From: Alligator mississippiensis
Lineage: Eukaryota > Chordata > Crocodylia > Alligatoridae
Direction: 5' to 3'
DNA length: 64,000 bases
NCBI RefSeq assembly: GCF_030867095.1
Contig: NC_081837.1
Coordinates: forward strand, 17,006,501-17,070,500
The notes under the pieces were generated by a model, which worked only from the letters and a program-made list of their open reading frames with translations, had not been told where the DNA came from and did no database searches. The number at the start of each line of letters is the position of its first letter. Position 1 is the stretch's first letter. The position numbers and the translations under genes are program-made. Shown piece by piece: positions 11,901 to 24,285 of the stretch.

Positions 11901-12514
11901 AATGGATGACATGGCCCTTGGAGTGCGGCTTCAGACTGGGGGTGGGTGGGAGAGAACCAGGACACTGTCCATTCAGTTCCCTGCAGCTTGGTAAATCCCA
12001 GGACACCTCAGAAAGGCAGTTTCTCCCTTTGGGGCAGTGAATTAGAATGGATGTGGCAATAGAGCAGATGCGACCAAAACCCGTGCTGACCTCTTATAGC
12101 CACCAGCTGCCTCAAAGAGACCCTTCCTCCCCACCCTGCTCTTTTGGGACCCTTGCAAGCCTCAGTGAGTGGGGTTAGTGGGACGGACGGAGACAGACAA
12201 ACGGCACAGACACAGCTTAGCCTGGAAGGCCTCACGCAGTGCATTCAAGGAGACACAGTGGGGTCCTGGCGAGGGGGGGGTTACCAGAGTAACCAGGCCT
12301 GCAGCGATGCTCTCTGAGAGGAACCCTGAGACAGAATGGAAAAGGAGAGTTGCATCGGTATCGGCATCAGAGGGGACAGAAAATGGTTGGGCAAAGGCCC
12401 CTGGCATCCCAGGGCCCAGCAATGCCCTGAATCATTACTCTTGCAGGCATCACATACATGGCCCCCCCTTACTGCACGTTTTGAAGGCCTTTAACTTCCC
12501 CACCCCTTTGCGAG

Positions 12515-12580
12515 CCCTGTGTTTACAGATGGGAACTGAGGCACAGAGGGGTCAGGCAGAGCAGGCATTGACCCAACGTC
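12515..12580 (-). mobile_element. MIR-like SINE fragment (reverse)
   Basis: The plus strand shows TTTACAGATGGGAACTGAGG followed by CACAGAGGGG, the reverse complement of the MIR core (CCTCAGTTTCCCCATCTGTAAA). It is short and old. Confidence 0.55.
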
Positions 12581-13890
12581 TCCTCTCCTTGCCTGCACGA
12601 ATACTGGACCAGCCTCCGTCTCTGTACTTTGGCCCAAAGCTGGACGTCTCCCTCCATTCGCTGCCATGTGGCATTGCCAGCCCAACCATTCAGGAATCAT
12701 GACTCAGGTCTTATAAAAATCACAAGAGTGGTTTAAACAACACACAGTTTTTACAGCTAATAAATGCTGAGATTCGTTGCTTTGACTTTTTAGTGTTCAT
12801 CTGTCCGGGATCCCATTTTCAAGCTTTTTCCCATTATTTTTTTTATTAAGCAATGAAAGCTGAAATTCTCATGTAATCACAGGACTCCAGGAGCAGGGGC
12901 TTAAGGAAAGGAAGTGTTACAAGACTGGTGTTGCCATTTTGAAAACTGGCAGTATGACATTGGAGCTGGCATTGCTACTGCTGTGGGTCCAACACATTCC
13001 TGTCTGGGCTGGCTCTGTTGATCCCCTCACTGTCTTTCCCTTAAAACAGGGAGACCCCCAAACATCCCTCAGGTTCTAGAAATATTGTTCTGGCTGAGGC
13101 TGAAGCCTGAGTCTAAGTTGCCTAGTGTTTACATCAGTGACTATGATGAGAGAACGAGCTGGTGCCCATTGCTGTCAGTCCGGGAAAGGGAAGCCAGGGT
13201 CAATGCCCTGCCCGCATGCCCCCCAGTGGCTGATGCTGATACAGCATCCAGAGCTCAAGGACAAAAGGGATCTGGGACGTTGAAGCATCCAAGGTCCCGG
13301 AGGAACAAGACACGTCTTTTATCCTGAGCTGCATCAACCCATAGATTCTCACAGCCAGGCTTCACTGGTTCTGTAGCAACCCAGAATAAGGAATCAGCCC
13401 CCTTCGGTAGCTTTCCACCATGGGAAAAAATAAACATAGATCTGCCTGGCAGCCTCGAGAGACAATGGTTTAAGTACACCTGTGAAGGAAAAGGTCACAT
13501 GAACCCTGTAAGGTGCAGTATCAATAGGGCACATCATTTACTTCATACTTGTAACATGCATTATGCATACAGGCATCACAGTACTGGTAAGGCAAGTTAT
13601 AACTCCATGACCATAGTTTTCAATGGTGTCCACATGCCACAGGGTTACCACATTGCTTCCATCTTAGTGTAACTGTATTTCACTTGTCTTGTCACCCTAA
13701 ACCTGCAAATACTTTCTGATCAGCCTAAAGGGGCTTCGTGGGCATTGACTGTGTGCACCAGGTTTGCATATGGAGAGCAGAGGGAGAAACACAGCTGGCT
13801 TTTTCTCCCCTTTGACACAGAATTACACCTCAAATAATTGCATATTTCCTTTTACAGATTGGAAGAACTGAACTAGTAATACTGTTAGCA

Positions 13891-13930
13891 GTCTGCCTAT
13901 CTGTCTGGCTATCTATCTGTCTGTCTATCA
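13891..13930 (+). repeat. (CTAT/CTGT)n microsatellite
   Basis: Imperfect tetranucleotide units CTAT and CTGT alternate over about 40 bases. Confidence 0.85.
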
Positions 13931-14052
13931 ACATCTGGCTTTGCAGAGAAGCAAAGAGGGCTTTGGAGAAGAACTCTGAGGGGCCTGCAAGTTGTCAGTA
14001 AGTGACTAAAACTTGTGAGCCTAGGGCTGAAGCCCTGCACTCTGATATCTAC

Positions 14053-14190
14053 CTTGTAATTCTTCTGGGCTCCATGAAGCTGGGGGAGTCACGTCTCCTC
14101 TTCCTGATGGGGGAATAACTTCTGGAGCGGCGCCGGGGCCGGGTGGGATCAGTATCACTGTGGCGTATTCGGGGCTCACTGTCTTTCTCT
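14053..14190 (-). CDS. SRRM3: SRRM3 coding exon 12: N-terminal part of the eMIC domain
   Basis: The exon is 138 nt and codes residues 454-498. It begins EKDSEPRIRHSDTDPTRPRR, runs through RSRSYSPIRKRRRDSPSF and ends MEPRRIT. The motif RRSRSYSPxRKRRRDSPS followed by RRITSARKRPIPYY across the next junction is the hallmark of the eMIC (enhancer of microexons) region shared by SRRM4 and SRRM3. It is the minimal part needed to promote neural microexon inclusion. The acceptor is TGATTTTGATTCAG (AG at 14,191-14,192). The donor is GTAGAT (14,047-14,052). The junctions are AG|A (Arg) and AG|T (Ser). Confidence 0.96.
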
Positions 14191-15177
14191 CTGAATCAAA
14201 ATCACATATATGTTAGTTGTACCTACTTGTGTGTTGGCACACATGCATGTCTGCTAGATGTCTGGACATGTATCCTGTGCACAAATTTGAGGCCATGGGC
14301 ATGATTCTGGCTGTAAGTCCACACGTACACGTGTGCATGTGGTGACAGGTAGGTAAGTCACTTGTGAAAGCTGAACTTGGAATGTCCCAGCTAAAAGCAC
14401 ACATAGATACCATTGAGGTAGGGGAACAGCTCCAGTAGCCCAGAGGCAGCAGTAGGCTTGTAAAACCCTCTGAGAGGACCCATACATGGTACTGGCATCC
14501 ATGTGAGACAAAATAGAGATGGAAAAGACCTACTAGTTCCCACCATGGCTCGTACACGTGTACATCAGTACCTGTAGATCGGACATCAGTTGCCATCAAC
14601 TAGGATGAGGGTAGCCTGCTCTGTGTGGGGCCATCCCTGATGACTGCTCAGAAATCCCCAGATAGTGCAGAACATGGGGCTCCCACTGTGGTCAGCCCCA
14701 TCTGCTCCAGAGGCTGCCTTGGGACTGCTTGAGTCACCTGCCTTTCTCCAGTCCCTGAGGCCAGTCAGGACAGTGAAGCTGACAACTCCTAGATTAGCAT
14801 GTGTAGAGAATGGAAGGGATATTTGTAAGGAAGAGCCCCTGATGTTGGCCCTGGTTCCCCCCACCTTGGTCAGACTAATTTGATCTGGTCATGTTACAAG
14901 ATGCATTTATTTACTCAGGCTTCTTCTGATGGAAAAGCTTGGTGCATAGGGGCTATATCTGAGCTAATCCAAATGCTGGTGCCCATGGCAAGGACACCAT
15001 GTATGCTGAATACACATCTATGGTTTACTGAAGCCCTTGTGTGTGTTGACATAGTAGTGTCCCATGTACCCATGTGGCGTGCTGACATTGTGTATAACAG
15101 TGGCCACATGTCTCGGTACAAATGTCCCCCCACCCATACAATCCTGTCTCAGGGGACACATGTTGCAGGTACGCTAC
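14191..15177 (-). other. SRRM3 intron between exons 11 and 12 (987 nt)
   Basis: Ordinary intron sequence with CACACGTACACGTGTGCATG-type alternating stretches near 14,320-14,340. Open frames on both strands are short and unrecognised. Confidence 0.8.
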
Positions 15178-15405
15178 CTGCTTGCAGTTTTTTTCTGTGA
15201 AGGAGACCGAGTCCTGCTCCGTGCTGCTCTCTTCTCCCGGGATCTGGACCGGGATTTGGACAAGGACCCGCTGGAGCTCCAGGAACTGCTCCGGTGGCCC
15301 GTGCTCCGGGACACGCTCTTCTTTCTCTCTGAGTTGTGCCTGGAATGCTTGATAGGTGACTCTGAGCTGCTGTTTGGCCTGCCACGATGGTGTCTCTCCT
15401 TCACC
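15178..15405 (-). CDS. SRRM3: SRRM3 coding exon 11: RS domain
   Basis: The exon is 228 nt and codes residues 378-452. It starts VKERHHRGRPNSSSESPIKH and contains dense RS dipeptides (SLSKSRSRSREKRAARSRTR, SPSQKKTAS). The acceptor is ATTGATTGGTCTTCCAG (AG at 15,406-15,407). The donor is GTAGCG (15,172-15,177), the least consensus-like donor in the gene. The entry junction is AA|G (Lys) and the exit is AG|A (Arg), phase 2 at both ends. RS repeats of this kind are SR-protein-kinase substrates and drive assembly with other splicing factors in nuclear speckles. Other open frames across this exon on both strands are shadows created by the repetitive codons. Confidence 0.94.
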
Positions 15406-15996
15406 CTGGAAGACCAATCAATCAAACCGCCAATCACAATGTTATCACAGCACACCACAGCATGGCATAAAGATTAACTCTCTGAAAACCAGAATTCTCC
15501 TCCAGCAATTGCTAACACTGTATTTCCAAGGCAGTGGGCAACCATCATCCCACCTCCAACCACATTTCTTGAGTGTGGGCATCCAGGAACATCAAGAACC
15601 CGGGCCATAAATGTTCAGCACCCTTACACTGTACTTAATGAAAGGATTAAAGATCCTTTTACTCTGTACGAGAATGGCTAAGTCTGCTTCCAAGGCATAC
15701 ACCATGTATATCTAACCTGCAAATCTCACTACCACAAGATAAATCTGAGGCCAAGTTTAAGTAGAATTTAAAGAAGTCTTAGACATTTAGGTGACTAATA
15801 GAGCCTTTGACAGTTACATTAGATGGAATAAGGACCTGTGGATGGGAACTGCTCCAGGGAACAAGCCTACTATTCAGTTCTTGGGGTCAGAAACAGATTA
15901 TTTCCTCTCTAGCCACTAGAGGAGCTCTGCCCTTTGCTCTGCAGCCTCTGGTGCTGCCAAGGTGGGGACCCTGGAGTGCCTGGCACCAGCTCTTAC
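15406..15996 (-). other. SRRM3 intron between exons 10 and 11 (591 nt)
   Basis: A short intron with nothing recognisable inside. It has a standard donor (GTAAGA) and a pyrimidine-rich acceptor side. Confidence 0.8.
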
Positions 15997-16340
15997 TTTT
16001 TTGCATGAGCCCCATGGTTCTTCTCCACCCCTGGCATCACGTGGTAGGGATGGGAGCAGGCTGATCCCTCCGAATCACTACTGTAGCCTGTGTTACTGAG
16101 TGATCGGGGTGACTCCTTCTGGGCTGAGGGCTTGGCCTTGCTCCGGCCCTTGTGTTTGTGCATTGAGGTGGAGCGGGAGCGCCGGCGGTGAGAATGCTTG
16201 TCCACTCCAGAGCATCGGCCTCCTTTCTCTGGTGACGTTGACCTGGGGCTCCTAGCGCCATGTCTGCTACTCTTGGAGCGGGGCGACAGCAACTCAGTCT
16301 TGACATGAGCCCTTGAAGAAGGGGATGCGGAGTCCAGCCT
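15997..16340 (-). CDS. SRRM3: SRRM3 coding exon 10: large Ser/Arg/His region
   Basis: This is the largest exon, 344 nt, coding residues 263-376. It opens RLDSASPSSRAHVKTELLSP, has the basic core HSHRRRSRSTSMHKHKGRSK, then SSDSEGSACSHPY, and ends VEKNHGAHAK. The acceptor is TTCTTTCTTCCTGTCAG (AG at 16,341-16,342), behind a long pyrimidine tract. The donor is GTAAGA (15,991-15,996). The exon starts in phase 0 after a 15.9-kb intron and exits with AA of a split Lys codon. It should form part of the disordered RS-rich middle. I cannot align it residue by residue with mammalian SRRM3, whose middle is much more Arg/Ala/Gly-rich, so the assignment rests on frame, splice sites and composition. Confidence 0.9.
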
Positions 16341-16806
16341 CTGACAGGAAGAAAGAAAAAGGGGGATGGGGAGGGAAAGAAGAGAAGAAAGAAAGGGGGA
16401 GAAGTCTTTAAAGGGAAACCCCAAGCCAGAGATGCAATTCACAACGTCAACGCACATTGCATAAGGCAGGCTACACAGACTCTACTCTGAATCTTCCTCT
16501 CCTGCTCAGCCTTTTGACCTCAATGCAGCTCATGCAAATCTCCGCATGCAAAACGCAAAGGAAATCCAGAAACAAAGTCATAAGGAGGGAAGGGAGAGTT
16601 CGAACGAAAACGCATCTGGAACAGAGGGAATGAACTAAATAAATAAAGGAAATCAAACTGGTGTAAAAATCCAAACAAACTAAGAAAACCAAGGAGGGTA
16701 GCAAGAAGGGGAAAATAAATTGGACATAACAGGAAAGAGTTAACTGAAATGAACCAGGAAGTCAGAGGAGACGGGTCTGAGTGGGGTAGGAATGGAGTGG
16801 AGGTTC

Positions 16807-16865
16807 TTCCATGTATATGCATATATATGTATAGAGGCATGTTAATATATACATATATACATCTG
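16807..16865 (+). repeat. AT-rich TATA/TACA low-complexity tract
   Basis: Repeated ATATAT/TACATAT words over about 60 bases inside the purine-rich block. Confidence 0.75.
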
Positions 16866-17287
16866 GATTTGGGTTGGAAACAAAACAGGGAGTGAGGAAG
16901 ACAGCACAGAGATATGGCGAGGGGCAGGGTAGAGGTGGGGAAGTCACAGAAGGGACAGGGGAAACAAAGTATAAAAACAAAAAGGAGGAAGAAAAAACAT
17001 TTAAAAAAAAAGAAAACTCCACAAATGTCATCGTTACTGAAATAAACGAATGTTTCTGAACTCTTCCTGGGATACTGTTTTTTTTATCTGTGACCCTGCA
17101 GGGCACTGCTGAGCTCACATCAGCGCTCTACAATGACTCTTGCTTTCTGTTTCTTTTTTTTTTTTTCCGTTAAATTCTGTTTTTTTTAAGTCCCTCTTGG
17201 TTAACATCCACTTACCAAAAAAGTGGCATTTCCTCCTTTAGTAGGTAAGGTATGAAGAGAAGGGAAAAGCGGGGCAATATAAGTGCA

Positions 17288-17395
17288 TCATTAGATTCAC
17301 AAAAATGCAAGAGAGAAAGAGAGAGAGAAAGAGAGAGATAGATAGATAGAGAGAGAGAGAGAAAGAGAGAAAGAGAGAGAAAAGAGAAATAAAAC
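17288..17395 (+). repeat. (GA)n / (GAAA)n / (GATA)n purine repeat
   Basis: Continuous GAGA, GAAAGA and GATAGATA units on the plus strand. In the SRRM3 transcript it is a (CU)n pyrimidine tract. Ser/Leu/Phe-rich open frames on the minus strand here come from this repeat. Confidence 0.9.
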
Positions 17396-19238
17396 GAAAC
17401 AACTCACTTCTCCTAGGCCTCGGAAACATCAATCATATGAGAAACCAACTCTAGGTAGAATTGCATATGCATCAGCTCTGCATTATTGGGAAAACACTTT
17501 CAGGGGGTGAGCATTTTTTTTGGATGACTTTTCTTTAAAAAAAAAAATTAAACCCAATGTCATTAGCACCTGCACAAATCCCCTGATGCCCAACTATCTG
17601 GGTATTAATAGCGGCCTGGCAGGTAGAGCAAAGGCCCATGAGGAATTCCCAGGAACAATTTTTATAGGCTGTTTTCATGTAAAGCAATGAAATATCCTGG
17701 TGTGGTTTGGTGCAGGACTGGGGGACAGTGCTACCAGCAAGGCATTTTTTTTTCTTCCAATGGAGTATATACAAAGGCCCAGATAGCACCAGAGAGGCCT
17801 GTGAGAAAGCAACACAATTGTACATTGACTCTACTATGACATGGTGTGAATCTGCAGGTTGGCTTGGATCCCATGTTGCATGGAGTTGATGTTGCCTGAT
17901 ATGAAATATACACATATTTGCACACAAAGCACTAACTTTGGAGGCCTCTTGGTACAACAGAAGGGTTAACAGGAATGGAGGCTGTGGGGAACCGTTTTTT
18001 CACTGAGCCTAGACCAATCTAAGGGAGAGATAGGGCCATGGATGTTGTTTGGAAAGGCTGGAGGGGCCTTTCTGTTTCACTTCAACTGTTCTCTACAGCA
18101 GGGTAAAGACCAACCCTGAAAACAACAACCTGCTTCTCAGTGATAACTGATAGCTCAGCCAGGCTGAGGGCAGCATGGTCAGCCCACTGTATCCCTTTAA
18201 ATAAAAACCAAGCAATACATGGTACCTGTGTTTCTCATGTGAAGCTATGCTGTTCTTGGAATCCTTCCCCAACCAGATCCCTTGCCTATGGGGACCTTGT
18301 AACACTGGGTGAACATGACTGACGTCATATCCCCAAAACCCCTTTGGTGGGGAAACCAAGGCACAGAGCAGTCAAGTGTCTCAGTCACAATGAGCTGCTA
18401 GATGAATGGGGATGTGAAAACAAGAATGCCCTGCTCCTGCCTTAATGGTCAGGCTTTTTCCCTCATGCTCATGCTACCTACTGGGAGAAGGCTGACTTCT
18501 GGGTTTCCAGTTTACTCTCCAGCTATCTGTATAATGCAAACTTAGCAATGGGTCTTTTCTTATCATCAGCTGTGAAGAACAGGAAACTGCTATGGAGATC
18601 AGGTAGGTGGATCTTGGTTAAATCCCCCAAACATCTGCTTTACTAGGATGTGTCTTGAAATCATGCTGGTATTGCTTCAAGGTATTCTGGGAGCCAGAGC
18701 ATAGCATAGGCCCAATCCAGTGTCCACTGATGTCAAAAAAAGATTCCTATTGACATCAATGAACTTTTAACTTCAGGCCCTATGAGAATGAAAGTCTCCA
18801 GAAACCCTGCAAGCTATTATAAGCTAGGTGCTATGGGGGTACATGGATATGACTTGGGTGTACTAAGCTGGGTACTATAAAGGGTTCTAAGTCCATGCTT
18901 CCCTCAGCCCCACTCTTCCCTCCCTGTTTTAACAGTGCCACCTGCAAACACCCATTGATGCAATTGGTTTCTTTACGCCTCTGGCTTTCATTCTTACCAA
19001 TGTGGCTTTGCATACTTCCATGCAGTTCAGAGCAGTGCTTACCCTGAGCTTTGCTGGGCAGGAGAAGCGCTAACAAGAATAAAAGTATAAGTCCATCACA
19101 CCTATGTGTCTTCATCTTATCTGCAGAGCTCCCTGCCAGTCTAGTCTACCCTGCAATATACTTCTTGCTGTTCCAGCCCTAGAATCCCAATCTGTCTGTG
19201 CAGACAGTCAATAGACAGTTAGCTTTGTTAATCTGAAG

Positions 19239-19424
19239 TCAGGTAGGTGGGGGAGGGTGGTACCTTAGAGACTAACCAGCTGAGAGGGAGTGGTTTTCAT
19301 AGGCAACAACCTTCTTCATCAGATGCCAGCAATGGACCATTCTTAGCCTGATGAAGTAGGTTGTTGCCTATGAAAGGTCATGCCACTCTGAATCAGTTAG
19401 TCTCCATGGTGCTGCCCTGACCTG
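19239..19424. repeat. Inverted pair of one interspersed repeat (palindrome, short spacer)
   Basis: The left arm (19,239-19,326) and right arm (19,346-19,424) are reverse complements of each other apart from scattered mismatches. The shared core on the plus strand of the right arm is CCTGATGAAGTAGGTTGTTG, then CCTATGAAAGG, then CAGTTAGTCTC; the left arm carries its complement. The spacer is about 19 bases. The wording (TGATGAAG...GAAAGG...TTAGTCTC...GGTGCTGCC) is common in reptile genomes. I cannot name the family with certainty; a Penelope-like origin is one possibility. Confidence 0.7.
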
Positions 19425-22400
19425 CCTTCTGCCTGTCCTGGATGGAGGAATACCAACAGCTGACCTTTCAGTTCGGTCATTTACAAAACAATAAATCTAA
19501 AAAACTAATTTGGGTTTCACCTGAACCAATACTTAAAAAAAAAATTTCAGTGAACCAAAACGTTAAGAAACTTTTATGGATCAAACAGGGCATTTATTTT
19601 TTGCTCCAGTGTTTTTTAAAGGTTAGTAGAGGGTTTTTTTTTTTAAGTAGAAGTGAAGGAAAATCTATAATCAAAAGCCATTTTGGATTGAAAAACTGAA
19701 ATGCTTTGACTTTTCCATTTTGTTGTTGATGTTTTTCTGATTTAGCAAAACCAAGATGGATTGCTAAAGATTTTCATGTCACCAAACTTCTACCAAAATT
19801 AACCACCCCTGAAAGCCAAACAAAAAAAGGCCAAAAATATCACTCAGCTCTGTGCTTGATCAATATTTTATCTTCCTGCTATTCCAGCCCTAGAATCCCA
19901 CACAGTTTTGACGATACGCCTCAGTCTTGATAACAGCATGTCATATTAGAGAAATCCTGACTTTTATTTCCAAGCATAGATCACCATTTGGCTTGATCAG
20001 GGTAATCTTGGTCTGAAGGATAGAGATTGCACTCGGAGAGATGAGTCCATTGCCACTTGTGGCAGTCGCTGTAGCTAGAACCCTAGATGGAAAAAGCTGG
20101 TACCATCAACTGAAGCAGTGCTGAAGGTTTTCTCCAGCTTTTCCAATGGTGAATATGGCTGTCAGGAAAGGGGCCTGATTGCCAGCTCTATAGGCTGATT
20201 CCTCCATTTACCCACAGGGTAGATGCAGGCAAGGAATTGACAGCCCAAGGCTTCCCTACACATCATAGCACCTTGCAACCAGTCTGGACTTCTGAATAAT
20301 GTTGAAAAAAAAGCTTTCTCAAATGTACTGGGTGTTTTTTCTTGTCTTTCTCTCTCAGGTCTGAGATTACCAACCCTTCCATGAGTCTCATCTGCTCCCA
20401 AACCCTTCCATTCCCAGCATAGTCCATTGCTCCAGGATCAGCTCTCCGAAGCCTGGCATCTGTGGGTAGTAGCAAGAGAATAAGAGAGATGAGAACCTCT
20501 GGGGACTGTCCATTTCAAACACCTTGAACAATGGTAGGAGTCTGGGTAAGCTAAGAGTGAAACCTAGCCTTGGGCAGAGCAGACCTAAGACCTGCAGTCT
20601 TGCTATGAGAAGGTGGGAAGCTAGCCCTGTCCATGGAGACAAATTTCCAGAACTGTGAGGAACATACTTGCATTTGACCACTGCCCTAGGACATCCTCCT
20701 GCTCAGATTCTCCCATGCAGGGATCCTCCATGCCACGTGCTAAGATTTATCCTCTTCCACCCTCAACTTATTTGCATCACAGCACAAGGATTCTTGTCCT
20801 TGTGCCATCCCAAATGAGGGTCTCCAGCTCATGTCCAAGGATTTCCTTCTGCGCTGCAGCTCAGAGATTCTCCATTCTCCTTCGGATACTGCAGGCTCCA
20901 GACTCCCTTTCTTGGGGTCCCTGCTTTTTATCCTACAACCTGGGGGTTCTCTAAATGGGGAATTTACTTGTCATCTCAAGCCTCTGCTCATAGTGAACTA
21001 AGAATGAATATCAGTGCCACCTAAGGGATTGGTGCTGATGCCCATTGCATTTACCAGGGCTGCACTGGGAAGTGGCTGTTATCCTCTCTCTACTTCCAAG
21101 TCATTTGATCCAGCCTGTTTCAGGTAGATGAAATTGCATGTAAAGCAGACAGCACTGGGCTCTACTTCATATCCACATCACAACTGCCACCACCAGTCCA
21201 GGGTAGGAGATGCAATTAGATGTGTAAATATATCAAAGGAATAGAATTATTCCCACAGAGAAGTCTCCAATCCAGTTACCAAAGGCCACATCCAAAATAA
21301 AACCAATTTAGGCTCCTAAAGTGCTGCATACTGGTGGAATTTGAGAACCCTAATCTGAGTGCATGATTCCCAGACCACTCATGTGTCTGACACTGGACAG
21401 CACATGGTCAAAGCTAATGCCTTGGCTTGCAGAACTTATCATGCAGGGGGAGATTCACCTGTGTGCAGAGAGGACCATGATGAAACCAGAACATCACTTT
21501 AGTCCAGTGCAAGCTCTGCCAAATGCACAGGGGATATTTCACCTTTTGACTGAGAAGTAATGAGCCTGTAGCTCTCTTGGCTCACTTCATCACTCTGGCA
21601 TTTCTTGACAAAGTGGGCAGTGCCCTGGGAAAAACCCTGTGTCATTGGGCTTAGGGGTAAGGTGGCATCAGGATGTGCCTCCTTTCAAATACCCTAGTGC
21701 AAACCAGATGTACATCCACAGAAGTCCATAATAGAGTGATACTGGCATGAGTGACAGTCAAGCCTTCAGCATCATAATAGGGTATGTCTACAGTGGCTCT
21801 GTGCTGCTCTTGAGGTTCCTGCTGAAAAGCAAGTCCTGACCACTTTCTGCCCTGTGCATCCCAAGCCTGGAAATACTGCTCTCTGCCAGAGATAGAGTCC
21901 AAAAGCAGCAGAAGCGGGCACTCATGGACTATTTTCACTAGCACATGGCTGAGTTTGGAGTATGCAAAGTGGTAGGGGCTTATTTTTCAATTGTGTTCTC
22001 AAGAACAGCATGGAGGCAGTAGAGACCTACTGTTGGGCTATTCTAAGGTTGAACCTAGGACCTAGTTTTTAAGGTTGTTTTAGCAGTAACAATGGGGAAA
22101 AACTTCACAGATAACAGCAACAATACGTAAAACCATTCAAAATGCAGTAACAGCCCAGCTCTGTGAACAATTAACTGCTGGACACAGTGTTCAACAATAG
22201 AAGGACTCTCACTAGAGAACTATACCTTTTGGCTGTTTTTTCTGACTTTTCCCCCCTGGATTACCTTTTTACCTTTCCACTGTAAACTGAATCATTTGGA
22301 GGGGAAAAAATTGTAGACTTCATCCTTAAAGATATTTTTCATATTCACCTTTAAAGCTGACTGTTCCAAATTTGGAATTCCACATGCTATAGATTTGCAT

Positions 22401-24190
22401 GACTAAAAGGGGAATTTCATTAAGTTCTGCAGAAAATCCAGAATTGGAAGGGCCCTGTCCAAATCGGAGTGGTAAACTACAATGTAAGCCAGAGCAACAC
22501 TTTTCCCACCAGCTGAAGGTTAGGCCCAACTCCCACTGAACTCCACAGGAATCTTTCTACTGACTTTAACTAGATTTGGCCTAAGCCTGATTCACATTGT
22601 TTCTGAGGTATGGATTATAAGGATAACCGTAGGAATCTTTAAGATTAGAAAGGGGATTTTACCCCCTTCTCCAACCTCTGTGTACTACTACAATGGCCTG
22701 TGAAGAGTAGGGAGCTAATTCCCAAGTGCAAATTCCCATTGTCTTGGCTCACCATATACTGCCACAGACTGCCTTCCCCAAGCCCCAGCATGGAAAGCAT
22801 ATTAGGGGAAGAGCCTGTTTTGGGAAGGGCAGGGCTGCACCATAATATTCACTACTCTGACCTTTCTGGCTTGTAGCCCTGGCTATGGGAAGCCCCAGGA
22901 GAAGCAGGAACCTGGTCCAAAATCTTCACTTGAATGTTGTCTAGGGCTTTACAGCTGAATTGCCATGGAGGCACTAGTGGTATTCAAAGCAACTATTACT
23001 AATTGAGCTAATAGTGGGTTATACTGAAAGACTTAGAAACAAAGTGGTGCTTTCTAAGAGGGAAAGGATTCATCTTTCTTGCAAATAAATGTGTAATTAT
23101 TCAGGCTGGGAGCTAGAATCTAGAAGAAGTTCATGGAAAGACTCATTGGTTCAGACTTACAGAGCTAGAATTTCTCCTCTTAACCATATACCAGTTTGCT
23201 TTGAAAGTGCATAAGCAAGGCAGGGCTCCATTTACAAGATGTTATGTGAACTCAGTCTCCCAGGTGAGTCATGCAATAACCACCAAACCAGGCTACCCAT
23301 TACATGCAGTGGCAACAATGTGCAGTAACTACTGTTTACTAATTGCCCCACAGCTTAGCTCCTTCAGCCTTTTAGCTTGCTCTGTCCTGTTGCTGTACAT
23401 GGCCTTAGTGAGTTGCTAAGACCAACTCGCATGGTCTTAGCGAGTTGCTTTCTCAAGCTCAGGCCAGTTCTTAGACAGTTAAAACACCTGCATTACTTTT
23501 ATATTTCTTTTTCTTCACCCTTTGCAGAGGAAACAAGAGAAACTGCAAGGCTTGTTTGTTCAGCCTAAACCTGCTTTCAAGACATCTCTTGCCATCTTGA
23601 TCCTTTCTATCTACAGCACCAGAAAGGGGGGAAATGTCCTAAAATGCTTTGTAAGGCCCAAAAGCAAAATTGACTCATACTACAACATTCAATAAAGATA
23701 AAGGTCACGTGCGACGATGAGGTTTATTTGTTGGATTATTATTATCTGCAGAAGGGCTGTAATACATAAACTTGACCTTTCAAAGACTAACTATCTATGA
23801 CTGGTGGTAACAGAACTAGCTGAGGCCATGCTACTGATATAAGGGAATCTACTTATGGTGGTAAATATGGTGGTTGAGTTAATTTCCATTCAATGAGTCA
23901 TTACCGAGGCTAAGCATGCATTCAGCACCTTGTAAGTTTTGTTTTAAGGCCTTGGGCTGGTGTGATGCACAGGGTGAATTTCACCCTTGTGCTAAGTTGG
24001 CATGGCCAAGAACCTAACAGAAGGCTTATGAATCCATCTCCAGGCACCTGAAGGAGAATGGATGCTTCACACTATGGACAATCAGTCATGTTCCTCAGTA
24101 AAAACTTTGGGATCTCACGTGAGGCTCTTGTCTTTGAAAATCACATCCTTCAAGGTTTTCAGGCTCAGACCCATAATATAAAATACTCTC

Positions 24191-24285
24191 TGGCCCCAAT
24201 TCAGCAAAGTGCTCCAGCACATGTATTAAGCTGAATGGAATTTAAGCAGTTGCTTAAAATTAAGCAGGTGCTTGAAGTGATTTTT
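24191..24285 (+). repeat. Amniote interspersed repeat fragment (CAAAGTGCTCCAGCACATG type)
   Basis: CCAATTCAGCAAAGTGCTCC followed by AGCACATG and TTAAGCAGTTGCTTAAAATT matches a widespread old amniote repeat, whose usual wording is 'cctgatccagcaaagcacttaag...'. Related fragments are at 25,748-25,805 and 63,773-63,900. Confidence 0.5.

Larger units (their letters stand above)
10193..14052 (-). other. SRRM3 intron between exons 12 and 13 (3,860 nt)
   Basis: This splits the eMIC domain. It contains a rich set of short open frames without homology, a reverse-oriented MIR-like fragment near 12,515-12,580, and a (CTAT/CTGT)n patch near 13,891-13,930. A stretch with repeated GTTAAGTGC/GTTAACAC words near 11,757-11,900 resembles the window's MITE-like repeats. 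No additional exon is supported. Confidence 0.75.

Noticed and set aside
12169..12702. 177-codon plus-strand open frame in SRRM3 intron 12
   Set aside because: It runs through a reversed MIR-like fragment and shows no conserved motif.
15025..15417. Alternative minus-strand frame across exon 11 reading AFQAQLREKEERVPEHG
   Set aside because: It is out of frame with exons 10 and 12; the RS frame is the one that joins cleanly at both splice sites.
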